NCBI GenBank assembly: GCA_905236195.1
Contig: CAJOOX010000074.1
Span: 1-7,811, forward strand
Origin: an uncultured Bacteroidales bacterium
GTDB taxonomy: Bacteria; Bacteroidota; Bacteroidia; Bacteroidales; UBA3663
Direction of reading: 5' to 3'
Length of the DNA: 7,811 nt
The number at the start of each line of letters is the position of its first letter. The stretch's first letter is position 1. The translations under genes were made by a program, and so were the position numbers. The notes under the pieces were generated by a model. It made no database searches. It was not told the DNA's origin and saw only the letters and a list, made by a program, of their open reading frames with translations. Below, piece by piece: positions 1-6,351 of this stretch.

Positions 1-664
1 TGATGGTCGAGAGGGGTGAGATGGTTGAAGCGGCACCGTTGCCGAGCTTGTCCCCGAGACCGTAGTCTGCGCCTGACGAACCGTGCGTCTGCACGATCAC
101 ACCGTCGATAACGTAAAGAGGTTCGGCATTGGAATTGATCGTAGCCTGACCACGCACGCGGATACTTGACGACGAACCGGGAGCACCCGAAGTCTGCATA
201 GCCTGCACACCGGCGGCGCGTCCCTGCAGCGACTGGTCAAGTGAGGAGATGATGGACTGTTTCATCTTGCTCTCATCCATCGAGACGGAAGCGCCTGCCA
301 GGTCACTCTTCTTCATCGTACCGTAACCCACAACGACGACCTCTTCGAGATTGGCCAAGTCTTCCTTGAGGGTTACATCCAAGGTCTTACGGCCGGCAAG
401 CTTGATTTCCTGGGTAGCCATACCGGTGTACCTGAATACTAGGGTTGCCTGCGGATTCTTCACCTGGAGTGAATAATTACCGTCAATGTCGGTAATCGTA
501 CCACCCGTGGCTCCCATTTCCTGCACTGTGACACCGGTGAGAGGTTCACCCGTCACATCCTGGACGTTACCTTTAACGATAACCTGTGCCTGCGCTACAC
601 TGACACCGAAAACGGCCATCAGGCAAAGCATGCAAACCTTCCAGTTTAACAAATTTGCTTTCAT
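1..664 (-). CDS. SusC-like TonB-dependent outer-membrane receptor, N-terminal part (truncated by window edge)
   Basis: Reading the minus strand from the ATG at 662-664 gives 221 codons open to the window edge. Residues 1-26 form a signal peptide (hydrophobic LCLMAVFGVSVAQA, likely cut after AQA). Residues about 27-100 are a carboxypeptidase-regulatory-like beta-sandwich (VKGNVQDVTGEPLTGVTV, then DIDGNYSL). EEVVVVGYGT at 107-116 is the SusC TonB-box region. The plug domain follows, with LQGRAAGVQ (146-154), SIRVRG (167-172) and PLYVIDGV (182-189). These motifs are diagnostic of the SusC/RagA family, which imports oligosaccharides across the outer membrane with a SusD lipoprotein and TonB energy. 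Full members run about 1000 residues, so roughly 80% lies outside the window, and a susD gene is expected beyond it. The gene follows the enzyme operon on the same strand after a 241-bp AT-rich gap, so it may have its own promoter. Which glycan it imports is inferred only from the neighbours. Confidence 0.96.
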   Translation of the reverse strand, partial: MKANLLNWKVCMLCLMAVFGVSVAQAQVIVKGNVQDVTGEPLTGVTVQEMGATGGTITDIDGNYSLQVKNPQATLVFRYTGMATQEIKLAGRKTLDVTLKEDLANLEEVVVVGYGTMKKSDLAGASVSMDESKMKQSIISSLDQSLQGRAAGVQAMQTSGAPGSSSSIRVRGQATINSNAEPLYVIDGVIVQTHGSSGADYGLGDKLGNGAASTISPLSTI

Positions 665-905
665 GAGCGGAATAAAATTGTTGTGTTATAAAATTAATAA
701 AATAAGTAGTTTGCAATTCTGGGGATAATTTGCGACAAAAAGAAGACAAATCACCGATGCAAAGATGATACTATTTTTTCAAAATTTCTAATATTTTTTT
801 AACCAACTTTGATACTTTTGCATTTTAACGTTAAAAAAACGTTTTTTTTAACACTTCGCTGTAACAAAATTGGACAAACAAGACCATTTTTGTAGCATAA
901 AAATA
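665..905 (-). promoter_or_regulatory. AT-rich upstream region of the susC-like gene
   Basis: This 241-bp, strongly AT-rich gap lies between the esterase stop codon and the susC-like start. Reading the minus strand, CATCTTTG at 767-760 differs at one base from the Bacteroidetes -7 element TAnnTTTG, but no TTTG lies 19-21 bp upstream. If it is the promoter it is weak and probably needs an activator, which would suit an inducible susC gene. I see no GC-rich hairpin with a T-run after the esterase, so read-through from the enzyme operon is also possible. On the plus strand TACTTTTG at 813-820 matches the -7 element, again without a correctly spaced -33 box. No regulator gene is visible in the window. 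Confidence 0.4.
830..852. repeat. AT-rich near-perfect palindrome (operator- or terminator-like)
   Basis: GTTAAAAAAA at 830-839 is followed by CG and then a T-run ending in TTAAC at 852. The two arms are inverted copies differing by a single extra T in the right arm. It lies 54 bp past the esterase stop and 166 bp upstream of the susC-like start. A stem with almost no G or C and no separate loop is a poor intrinsic terminator, so a DNA-binding site for a dimeric regulator, or intrinsically bent A-tract DNA, is an equally reasonable reading. No binding protein can be named from sequence. Confidence 0.45.
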
Positions 906-2270
906 TTACTTATGTGTAATTTTTTTCATATTCTGCCAGAAAAACTCTTTCTGCCGTTTGTCCCAATCCGGATGTAGCGTGTCATGCTGGCAGTTTGTAT
1001 ATATCACAAAACTCTTCGGGACGCGCAACAGGTTGTACCCGGAAAAATTCGTGTGCGGCGGACAGACAGGATCCTGCAATCCGATGCCCATCAGGATGGG
1101 ACAGGTCACGTTGCGTGCGTGGTTCTTGATGTCGAAATAGGACAGGAAGGCATAGAAGTCCTTGTCGCTCATCCACCACTTCTTCTGTTCGGTCTGAAGA
1201 GGTACTGCCGGCCAGGAGACTATCTTGAAATAATCGGGAAAATCGCTCAGGAAAGGAATCCAGGGTGCCGCAGCACGGATTCGCTTCTTGGGATCGAGGG
1301 CACAGGCCGCATAGGTAAATGCGCCGCCCTGACTGCCGCCTTCCGCAAAGATATTGTCCGTATCGGCTTCAGGCAGCTGTTCGATGAAGTCGAGCGCACG
1401 TATGCAGTCCATGAAGGCTCCGCGATAGTAGTATTCGTCTTTATTTCCGAATCCGGAAACGATCCAGTCGCCGTATTTGTTGTTCGGTTTGTTGAGCGCC
1501 TGTCCGCGGGTGCTGAGCACAAACTCAATCATATCGGGATTCGAGTCGGGATGGGGATACCAGGGTTCGGAGCCGTAGCCCATATAATGAACAAGGACGG
1601 GAAATTTATTCTCCACAGACGCCTTGTTGGGAATCGTCAGGTATCCCTGAATCTCCTCATTGCCGAGCGAACGCATTTTCACCAGATAGACTTTCCCGGT
1701 CTTGTTGCTCTTGTCGGCCTCCTCCTTCATCTCGAATTTGGGTTCGACGAGACTCAGTTCGTGGAGGGCATAGTCCCAGAACTGTCCGAAATCTGGCTGG
1801 GCGTCGGGCAGAGAGACGATGGTTTCGGGTTCGAAGCCGATATTGAATGTATCAACGGGCTGGTCGTCCCCTTTCAGATAACAGGTATAGAAACCGGGAG
1901 CACAATTGAAAAAGAATGTCACCGTGGTGCTGTCCTTGGCGCCGACCTTCACCTGCTGACGGAAAGACTGATAGGCTACATGTGTATCGGTCTCCACTTC
2001 GAGTGTCAGCCTTGCCGTTACGGCTTCCTTGCCTGTGTTCTCCACACAGACTTCAATTTCCGGCACTTCGGGAGCCGTCCACCACCATCCGCTCAGCTGA
2101 TGGATATTGTATTTCACTTCGGCATGGGCAAGAGAAGCACACCACAAACCGAGCAGCAACAGCCTCACTCCCCTGCCCCTCTCCAAAAGAGAGTGGCGTA
2201 AAATCCGATACGTCAGAACGGACATAGTTCTGGAAAGCGCATTATATCCTTGAGTGTTCTCCATTGACAT
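906..2270 (-). CDS. Secreted CE7/AXE1-family acetyl esterase (acetyl-xylan-esterase-like) with N-terminal beta domain
   Basis: The 454-residue frame ends in an alpha/beta-hydrolase of the AXE1 (CE7, acetyl xylan / cephalosporin-C deacetylase) type. The nucleophile elbow is GGSQGG with Ser313, the acid is Asp400 in GLQDPVCPP, and the base is His429 in NCQHDTLHPDW. About 100 residues before the catalytic domain (roughly 51-150) look like an all-beta accessory domain. CE7 enzymes remove acetyl groups from oligo- and polysaccharides; after a mannanase gene, deacetylation of acetylated mannan or of its products in the periplasm is the likely role. The start is uncertain. From ATG 2270 the signal core LLLLGLWCASLAHA sits behind a 34-residue, arginine-containing leader that reads through a palindromic repeat. 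A GTG at 2168 gives a 420-residue protein beginning MRLLLLGLWCASLAHA, a standard signal peptide, and I think it is the more likely start. Family assignment is firm; substrate is inferred. Confidence 0.9.
   Translation of the reverse strand: MSMENTQGYNALSRTMSVLTYRILRHSLLERGRGVRLLLLGLWCASLAHAEVKYNIHQLSGWWWTAPEVPEIEVCVENTGKEAVTARLTLEVETDTHVAYQSFRQQVKVGAKDSTTVTFFFNCAPGFYTCYLKGDDQPVDTFNIGFEPETIVSLPDAQPDFGQFWDYALHELSLVEPKFEMKEEADKSNKTGKVYLVKMRSLGNEEIQGYLTIPNKASVENKFPVLVHYMGYGSEPWYPHPDSNPDMIEFVLSTRGQALNKPNNKYGDWIVSGFGNKDEYYYRGAFMDCIRALDFIEQLPEADTDNIFAEGGSQGGAFTYAACALDPKKRIRAAAPWIPFLSDFPDYFKIVSWPAVPLQTEQKKWWMSDKDFYAFLSYFDIKNHARNVTCPILMGIGLQDPVCPPHTNFSGYNLLRVPKSFVIYTNCQHDTLHPDWDKRQKEFFWQNMKKITHK
2162..2196. 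repeat. GC-rich palindromic repeat, left copy, inside the esterase signal-peptide region
   Basis: The plus strand carries TCACTCCCCTGCCCCT at 2165-2180, followed by a small hairpin in which CTCT at 2179-2182 pairs with AGAG around 2189-2193 across an A-rich loop. The same 16 bases recur at 2309-2325 with a single inserted C, in the same orientation. On the coding (minus) strand this segment encodes HSLLERGRGVR, which is unlike a normal signal-peptide n-region, and it contains the GTG at 2168. Confidence 0.6.
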
Positions 2271-2308
2271 TTATTATTATATATTTAAAATGAATGTTTC
2301 TATTGTAT

Positions 2309-2384
2309 TCACTCCCCTCGCCCCTTGAGCTGGTTCCCGCCCTTTACGGGAGGGTGAGGAAGGGTTCGGAGTCAGGGGGTGAGG
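2309..2384. repeat. GC-rich palindromic repeat, right copy, overlapping the mannanase stop codon
   Basis: The left arm, TCACTCCCCTCGCCCCT (2309-2325), duplicates the left copy with one added C. The right arm, GTCAGGGGGTGAGGC (plus strand, ending at 2384), is its approximate inverted partner. An imperfect central hairpin at 2336-2354 pairs CCC-G-CCC with GGG-A-GGG around a TTTAC loop. The right arm contains the mannanase stop (2372-2374) and the codons for the final residues LTP. A GC-rich hairpin here could slow or partly terminate transcription between mannanase and esterase, but no T-run follows it on the minus strand. Confidence 0.65.
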
Positions 2385-3673
2385 CCGCTGATAGCCTCGT
2401 TTGCCTGTTTGATAATCTCCAGTAATCCCTTGTCCGCCATGAAGACAGAGTTGAGACCCTGTTCCTCCTGAGCGGGATCGCCCGTATAGTCATCGCCTTC
2501 CATCCAGGCTATATGCTTGGGCTGCGCATAGCCGCCCCAGGCCCAGAAATTGCACCCCGCAATCTTCTTGGACTTGACTATGATGTCGAACACATATTTA
2601 TAATACTTCTCCCGGCCTGTTGCAGGCGACCCCGGAGTGAACGAAAATCCGTCGCGGGGATAGCCGAATTCCTCAAGGGTGATGGGTTTGCCGAGCGCGT
2701 ACATCTGGGCATAGTGTTTATTGATGTACTCCGATGTTTTCATGCATGCCGAATCCACGGTTTCGGCAATATTGTCTTTTGTAATCCATCCCCAGTTGTA
2801 GGGCCAGATATGAATGTTGGCATAGTCTATCTCGGGGAGGGCATGAATTTCGGTGAACAAATTCAAGTCCTGCTCACATCCGTGCATTCCCTCAGTACCC
2901 GTCGATACAAGATGCTGCCTGTCGAGCGTGCGTATCAGTTTGGCTGTTCTGGAGATAAATTCCTTCAGGCGCGGTTTGTTCTCGTCGCTGAAAGCTCGCG
3001 GTTCGTTGGCAATCTGCCAGGACATGATAGCCGGACTGAATTTATATTCCTTGCCGGTGATGGTGTTTTTACGCAACACCATATTCTGGACATGCTGCAG
3101 CGAGAGCGTCATGGCTTTTTCGTTCTGGAGGAACTGCTGCACGTATTTCATATAGGCCGGCCAGCCGTCCACACTGGGAATCGGCGCAGGTCCTGCACCG
3201 GCCCATTCGAGATAGCTGCCGTAACCGCCGCTCCATTCCCAGGCATTGTTGAGATAGAGCACACAACGCATATTGCGTTTCTCGAGTTCATAGAGGAACC
3301 GGTCCAGTCCTCGCAGCAAAGTGTCGTTATAAACACCGGGAGCCGTCTGCAAGACGGGCGAGATGTGGCTCGGCAGATGGTCTCTGCCATCGCCTCCCAC
3401 GAGTACACGCAGGTTGTCAATACCCAAGGCCTGCATGGCATCCAACTCGCGGGTCAGTCGTGCGGTATCTCCTCCCCTGCCCTCCGAGGCCAGAATCGGG
3501 CCATACCAGAAATTTGTTCCTACAAAACGGTAGGGCTTGTCCCCCAGATAGAATTCGCCATTTTTCACAGTGACGTACTGCGGTCCCACGGCGGGGTGTT
3601 CCTCTGCAGGTTTCTTGGCACTGCATGCGCCCAATATGGCAACGGCAGACATCAATAACAGTATTTGTTTCAT
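2372..3673 (-). CDS. GH5 (subfamily 7-type) endo-beta-1,4-mannanase lipoprotein
   Basis: This 433-residue protein starts with a lipoprotein signal ending in the lipobox LGAC (Cys17), so it is membrane-anchored and possibly surface-exposed. The catalytic (beta/alpha)8 barrel runs from about residue 32 (VTVKNGEFYLGDKPYRFVGTNFWYG) to about 425. WQIANEP places the acid/base at Glu224, ITLEEFGYP places the nucleophile at Glu335, and HIWPYNW (288-294) and FWAWGG (376-381) are typical subsite residues. The GTNFWYG...LRVLVG pattern is that of GH5_7 mannanases rather than cellulases. It cleaves internal beta-1,4-mannosyl linkages in mannan, glucomannan or galactomannan. The start follows the SGNH esterase stop by 21 bp, which indicates co-transcription. 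The last three residues and the stop lie in a palindromic repeat, so the native C-terminus may have been slightly altered. Family assignment is strong; the subfamily comes from memory of motifs. Confidence 0.94.
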   Translation of the reverse strand: MKQILLLMSAVAILGACSAKKPAEEHPAVGPQYVTVKNGEFYLGDKPYRFVGTNFWYGPILASEGRGGDTARLTRELDAMQALGIDNLRVLVGGDGRDHLPSHISPVLQTAPGVYNDTLLRGLDRFLYELEKRNMRCVLYLNNAWEWSGGYGSYLEWAGAGPAPIPSVDGWPAYMKYVQQFLQNEKAMTLSLQHVQNMVLRKNTITGKEYKFSPAIMSWQIANEPRAFSDENKPRLKEFISRTAKLIRTLDRQHLVSTGTEGMHGCEQDLNLFTEIHALPEIDYANIHIWPYNWGWITKDNIAETVDSACMKTSEYINKHYAQMYALGKPITLEEFGYPRDGFSFTPGSPATGREKYYKYVFDIIVKSKKIAGCNFWAWGGYAQPKHIAWMEGDDYTGDPAQEEQGLNSVFMADKGLLEIIKQANEAISGLTP

Positions 3674-3694
3674 ATCGAATCGGATTAACGATTA

Positions 3695-5146
3695 TTATTT
3701 ATCCCAGTCGTCGGTACGGAACGGCACAAGCGGCAACCCCCGCTGGTTCCACTCTTTGCCCGGCATCCAGTTGTGGAAACAGTAACGCACAGCAACCGGT
3801 TCTTTCACTTTTTTGCTCCACACCACGATGATGGGTGCGCCCCAGTTGTTTTCATCATATTCGGTAGTACCTTGGGCAGGATGGAAAACCCGGTCTTTTC
3901 CGGCGATTTCAAAACCCTGCAGATTGGTACGGGGGTTGAGGCCGTCTTTTCCGTTGTTGAATTCCAACACTACTTTACCGTCCGGCCTTACCTTCATACT
4001 CTTGTAGGTGGGGCTCTCACATTCGATGCCTTTCAAGCCGTAAGTCCGGACAGCAGCCATCCAGGCCAGACGCAGTCCGATAGGCTTCTTAATGGATGCG
4101 TGAATCACATCGGCTTCGTAGGGTTTCGAGAGATCGGACGTCGAGATGATTCCGCAAAGGGGAATCTCATCAGCAGCTTTGTGCTGAGCCTCACGCAGGA
4201 AGGCGGCATTGGTGGCTTTGGAATCGCTGTAATCATGGGGTGGAATTTCCACCATATAGAAAGGCAGGTTATTGTTTTCCCAAAGCTCGCGCCAGATTTC
4301 CACCATCTTGCCAAGCCGTGCGGGGTAGGTGTTATGACGGCCCACATTGCTTTCGCCCTGATTCCAGGCAAAACCGCGCACAGTATAGCCTGCCAGGGGA
4401 GAAATCATTCCGTTATACATCACCAGCGGACGTGTGTAGTCGCCGCTCTTCGTAAGTCTGGCCTCCGACAAATCGATGTCGGAATAGGTTTCCAAAACTT
4501 CCCTGGGAAGCCATCCTTCCACACACGAGCCGCCCCACGAACAGTTGATAATGCCAATCGGCACATCGAGAAGCTGATTCAGTTCCTCTGCAAAGAAGAA
4601 CCCCACAGCCGAGAATTCCGGCAAAGTTTCTGTAGTAGACTGTTTCCACTCGCCGCCCACTTTTTCCTGCGGATAGAGTCCGTCCTGGGTCGGGATGGTC
4701 GCCATCCTTATCTTATTATAATAGGAACGCGCATGAGCGATGACTTCGTTGGCGCCCTCGATGGGCTGCGTCCAGAATCCGTGCAGCGGCATCTGCATAT
4801 TGGACTGTCCGCTGCAGAACCACACTTCACCCACCAGCACTTCTTTGCGGCGCAGTGTGTCTTTGCCATCGGCAATCCACACTTCGTGCAGCTCATAGCT
4901 GGCTTCGGGAGTCTTCAGCCGAAGTGTCCAGCGGCCGTCTTCCCCAACTTGTGTTTTCACGGTCTCTCCTGTCCATGAAGCGCCCGCGGTGACGGTAAGG
5001 CCTTTTTCGGCCCAGCCCCACAATTTGACTTCCGTCTGTTGTTGGAGCACCATATTCTCGCTCAATATTGCCGGAAGTTCCAAGGCGCTGGCCAGTGTTG
5101 CGGTACCCATTAAGAAGGGGAATATCAGATTCCGAAGTATTCTCAT
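3695..5146 (-). CDS. Secreted SGNH hydrolase, sialate O-acetylesterase-like (carbohydrate acetylesterase)
   Basis: This 483-residue protein has a Sec signal peptide (residues 1-21, cut near ASA-LELP), so it should be periplasmic or secreted. A beta-rich N-terminal region (about 22-105, LPAILSENMVLQQ...) precedes the SGNH domain. Block I is FCSGQSNMQMP with nucleophile Ser115. INCSWGGSCVEGWLP (200-213) and FAWNQGESN (259-267) are the conserved Gly and Asn/Gln blocks. The catalytic Asp/His is probably DVIH (Asp346, His349). The C-terminal 100 residues form another beta domain. This is the sialate O-acetylesterase/SASA architecture. In polysaccharide utilization loci such proteins commonly deacetylate plant polysaccharides, and with a mannanase beside it acetyl-mannan is a better guess than sialic acid. 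It sits 10 bp after the GH5 glucanase and 21 bp before the mannanase, in an apparent operon. Confidence 0.92.
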   Translation of the reverse strand: MRILRNLIFPFLMGTATLASALELPAILSENMVLQQQTEVKLWGWAEKGLTVTAGASWTGETVKTQVGEDGRWTLRLKTPEASYELHEVWIADGKDTLRRKEVLVGEVWFCSGQSNMQMPLHGFWTQPIEGANEVIAHARSYYNKIRMATIPTQDGLYPQEKVGGEWKQSTTETLPEFSAVGFFFAEELNQLLDVPIGIINCSWGGSCVEGWLPREVLETYSDIDLSEARLTKSGDYTRPLVMYNGMISPLAGYTVRGFAWNQGESNVGRHNTYPARLGKMVEIWRELWENNNLPFYMVEIPPHDYSDSKATNAAFLREAQHKAADEIPLCGIISTSDLSKPYEADVIHASIKKPIGLRLAWMAAVRTYGLKGIECESPTYKSMKVRPDGKVVLEFNNGKDGLNPRTNLQGFEIAGKDRVFHPAQGTTEYDENNWGAPIIVVWSKKVKEPVAVRYCFHNWMPGKEWNQRGLPLVPFRTDDWDK

Positions 5147-5156
5147 AGCATTTGGC

Positions 5157-6164
5157 TTAAAAATTATTCTGCAGATAGTATCTCACAAGCACGGCCCAGG
5201 GCTTGATGTCGGTCTCCTGCCACTTCTCTCCCTCGCAGGGAGCTCCGTGACGGAGCATCGAACAGGTCTCAACCTTGTCGGACACACTCCAGGCGAGCCA
5301 GGTGATGTTGTGCTGTTTGGCCAGTCCGATCCACTTTTCCCATTCGTCCAGGTTGAGTTCATCGTCTCCGGTGTGCATCATACCGCCCGTTTCCGAGAAA
5401 ATGAGAGGCAAGCCTTTTTCGATGGCATACACCGCCTTCTGACGATAGGGGTCTTTGTGGAATGCAGAATAATAATGCACATTGTAGAGCAGATTGTCGA
5501 ATCCCTGAACGGGGTCGTCTGCGGCCTTATCCACGTCCTGGTCCCATTTGGGCGTGGGCACGATGATAAGTGCATTGGGACAATGCTTACGAATCACCGG
5601 AATGACGGCTTCCGCATACTCCTTACACTCCTTCCACTCCACAATCGTGGGTTCATTCCATATCTCATAAATAATATTGGAATAATCTTTGTATTTGGCG
5701 CAGACGGTCTCGAAAAACACCTTTGCCGTGTCGAGTTTGTTGGCATGTGCATGAAAATCAATGATCAGATACAAGCCCTGATTCGCACAGGCTTTCACCA
5801 TCGTATCGACAGTGGCATAAGCCAGTTCGGGATCCTGGCCGAAGGGACGTTTTCCCCACTCCAGTCCGATGGGACAACGGGTAATCTCGGCGCCCCAGCT
5901 CTTGAGCGTCTTCACTGTACTTTCGTTGTAGAAACGCCACCATTCGCTGTGCCAGCCCATACTGATGCCCCGCAACTGGGTCACCTGTCCGTTCTGGTCG
6001 ACAACGTTGGATCCCTCAACACGGAGAGCGCCATGTTTTCCAAAGGGAGTCTGTTCGACTGTTGCCGTTTCGCCGGCTGTTTGGGAAGAGGGCTCTGCAG
6101 GATGGCAACTTACGGACATAAGGAGCGCACCTACGCCAATCATCAGTGTATTAATGAACTTCAT
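5157..6164 (-). CDS. GH5 endo-beta-1,4-glucanase-like lipoprotein (GH5_2 type)
   Basis: First gene of the enzyme operon, 335 residues. The N-terminus MKFINTLMIGVGALLMSVSC gives a likely lipoprotein with Cys20, although the lipobox (SVSC) is weak; a Ser/Thr/Glu-rich linker follows to about residue 43. The barrel begins GALRVEGSNVVDQNGQ and LRGISMGWHSEWW, the pattern of GH5_2 cellulases. IYEIWNEPT gives the acid/base Glu171, NVHYY (228-232) the conserved His/Tyr, and LIFSETGG the nucleophile Glu258. The Thr-Gly-Gly after that Glu replaces the more usual Trp-Gly. The length is normal for a single catalytic domain with no carbohydrate-binding module. It should cleave internal beta-1,4-glucosyl bonds; beside a mannanase, glucomannan is a plausible substrate, with cellulose, mixed-linkage glucan or xyloglucan as alternatives. 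A good promoter lies 32 bp upstream of the ATG. Confidence 0.92.
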   Translation of the reverse strand: MKFINTLMIGVGALLMSVSCHPAEPSSQTAGETATVEQTPFGKHGALRVEGSNVVDQNGQVTQLRGISMGWHSEWWRFYNESTVKTLKSWGAEITRCPIGLEWGKRPFGQDPELAYATVDTMVKACANQGLYLIIDFHAHANKLDTAKVFFETVCAKYKDYSNIIYEIWNEPTIVEWKECKEYAEAVIPVIRKHCPNALIIVPTPKWDQDVDKAADDPVQGFDNLLYNVHYYSAFHKDPYRQKAVYAIEKGLPLIFSETGGMMHTGDDELNLDEWEKWIGLAKQHNITWLAWSVSDKVETCSMLRHGAPCEGEKWQETDIKPWAVLVRYYLQNNF

Positions 6165-6195
6165 ATTGTATTTTAATTAGTTTGCTTTTACAGCG

Positions 6196-6227
6196 CAAAT
6201 ATACGGACTTATTTCCAAACAAACAAA
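6196..6227 (-). promoter_or_regulatory. Bacteroidetes-type promoter for the PUL enzyme operon
   Basis: On the minus strand TTTG (6227-6224) is followed after exactly 20 bp by TATATTTG (6203-6196). This matches the TTTG / TAnnTTTG consensus of the Bacteroidetes primary sigma factor at both boxes. The start of transcription would fall near 6190, giving a leader of about 25 nt before the GH5 glucanase ATG at 6164. No operator can be identified. Confidence 0.8.
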
Positions 6228-6315
6228 TATTTTGTCGGGAAATGTATCATTTTCGCTAAAATTATATCAGGAAATTGCGAAATTCACCTCAATCTTTCAA
6301 CTTTTTCTGCAAAAA

Positions 6316-6347
6316 TTTGGTATTTTCAGCATTTTACAATATCTTTG
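6316..6347 (+). promoter_or_regulatory. Bacteroidetes-type promoter for the leader RNA / isomerase-like gene
   Basis: TTTG (6316-6319), a 20-bp spacer, and TATCTTTG (6340-6347) match both boxes of the Bacteroidetes consensus. Transcription would begin near 6352-6355 and run rightward, about 270 nt ahead of the next gene's ATG. It is divergent from the enzyme-operon promoter, with about 90 bp of AT-rich DNA between the two -33 boxes. Confidence 0.8.
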
Positions 6348-6351
6348 CAGA

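Larger units (their letters stand above)
2162..2384. mobile_element. MITE/REP-like palindromic unit between mannanase and esterase genes
   Basis: The left end on the plus strand reads GCCTCACTCCCCTG (2162-2175). The right end read on the minus strand is GCCTCACCCCCTG (2384-2372). These are terminal inverted repeats differing by one base. Between them lie GC-rich hairpins near each end and an AT-rich middle (about 2270-2308). No transposase is encoded, so any movement would have been in trans. The interval fills almost exactly the space from the mannanase stop to the proposed GTG start of the esterase, where the other operon junctions are 10 and 21 bp. GC-rich CTCCCCTCTCC-type palindromes dispersed in Bacteroidetes genomes are known to me in general terms, but I cannot confirm copy number here. 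It could instead be two independent REP copies. Confidence 0.5.

Noticed and set aside
486..728. Plus-strand 80-codon frame over the susC start and its upstream region.
   Set aside because: It lies antisense to the SusC signal peptide and beta-sandwich domain and has no promoter or recognisable sequence.
5228..5256. Two adjacent perfect hairpins in the glucanase gene (CTCCCT-CGC-AGGGAG and GCTCCG-TGA-CGGAGC).
   Set aside because: They resemble the GC-rich repeats, but the encoded residues (LRHGAPCEGEKW) fit the expected GH5 C-terminal sequence, so insertion is not supported; probably chance.
984..6176. Four long plus-strand open frames (984-2201, 2513-3658, 3773-4978, 4989-6176), each nearly spanning one enzyme gene on the opposite strand.
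   Set aside because: Their translations show no recognisable domains or signal peptides, whereas the minus-strand frames have complete catalytic motifs. Long antisense openness is a by-product of codon bias in these genes.
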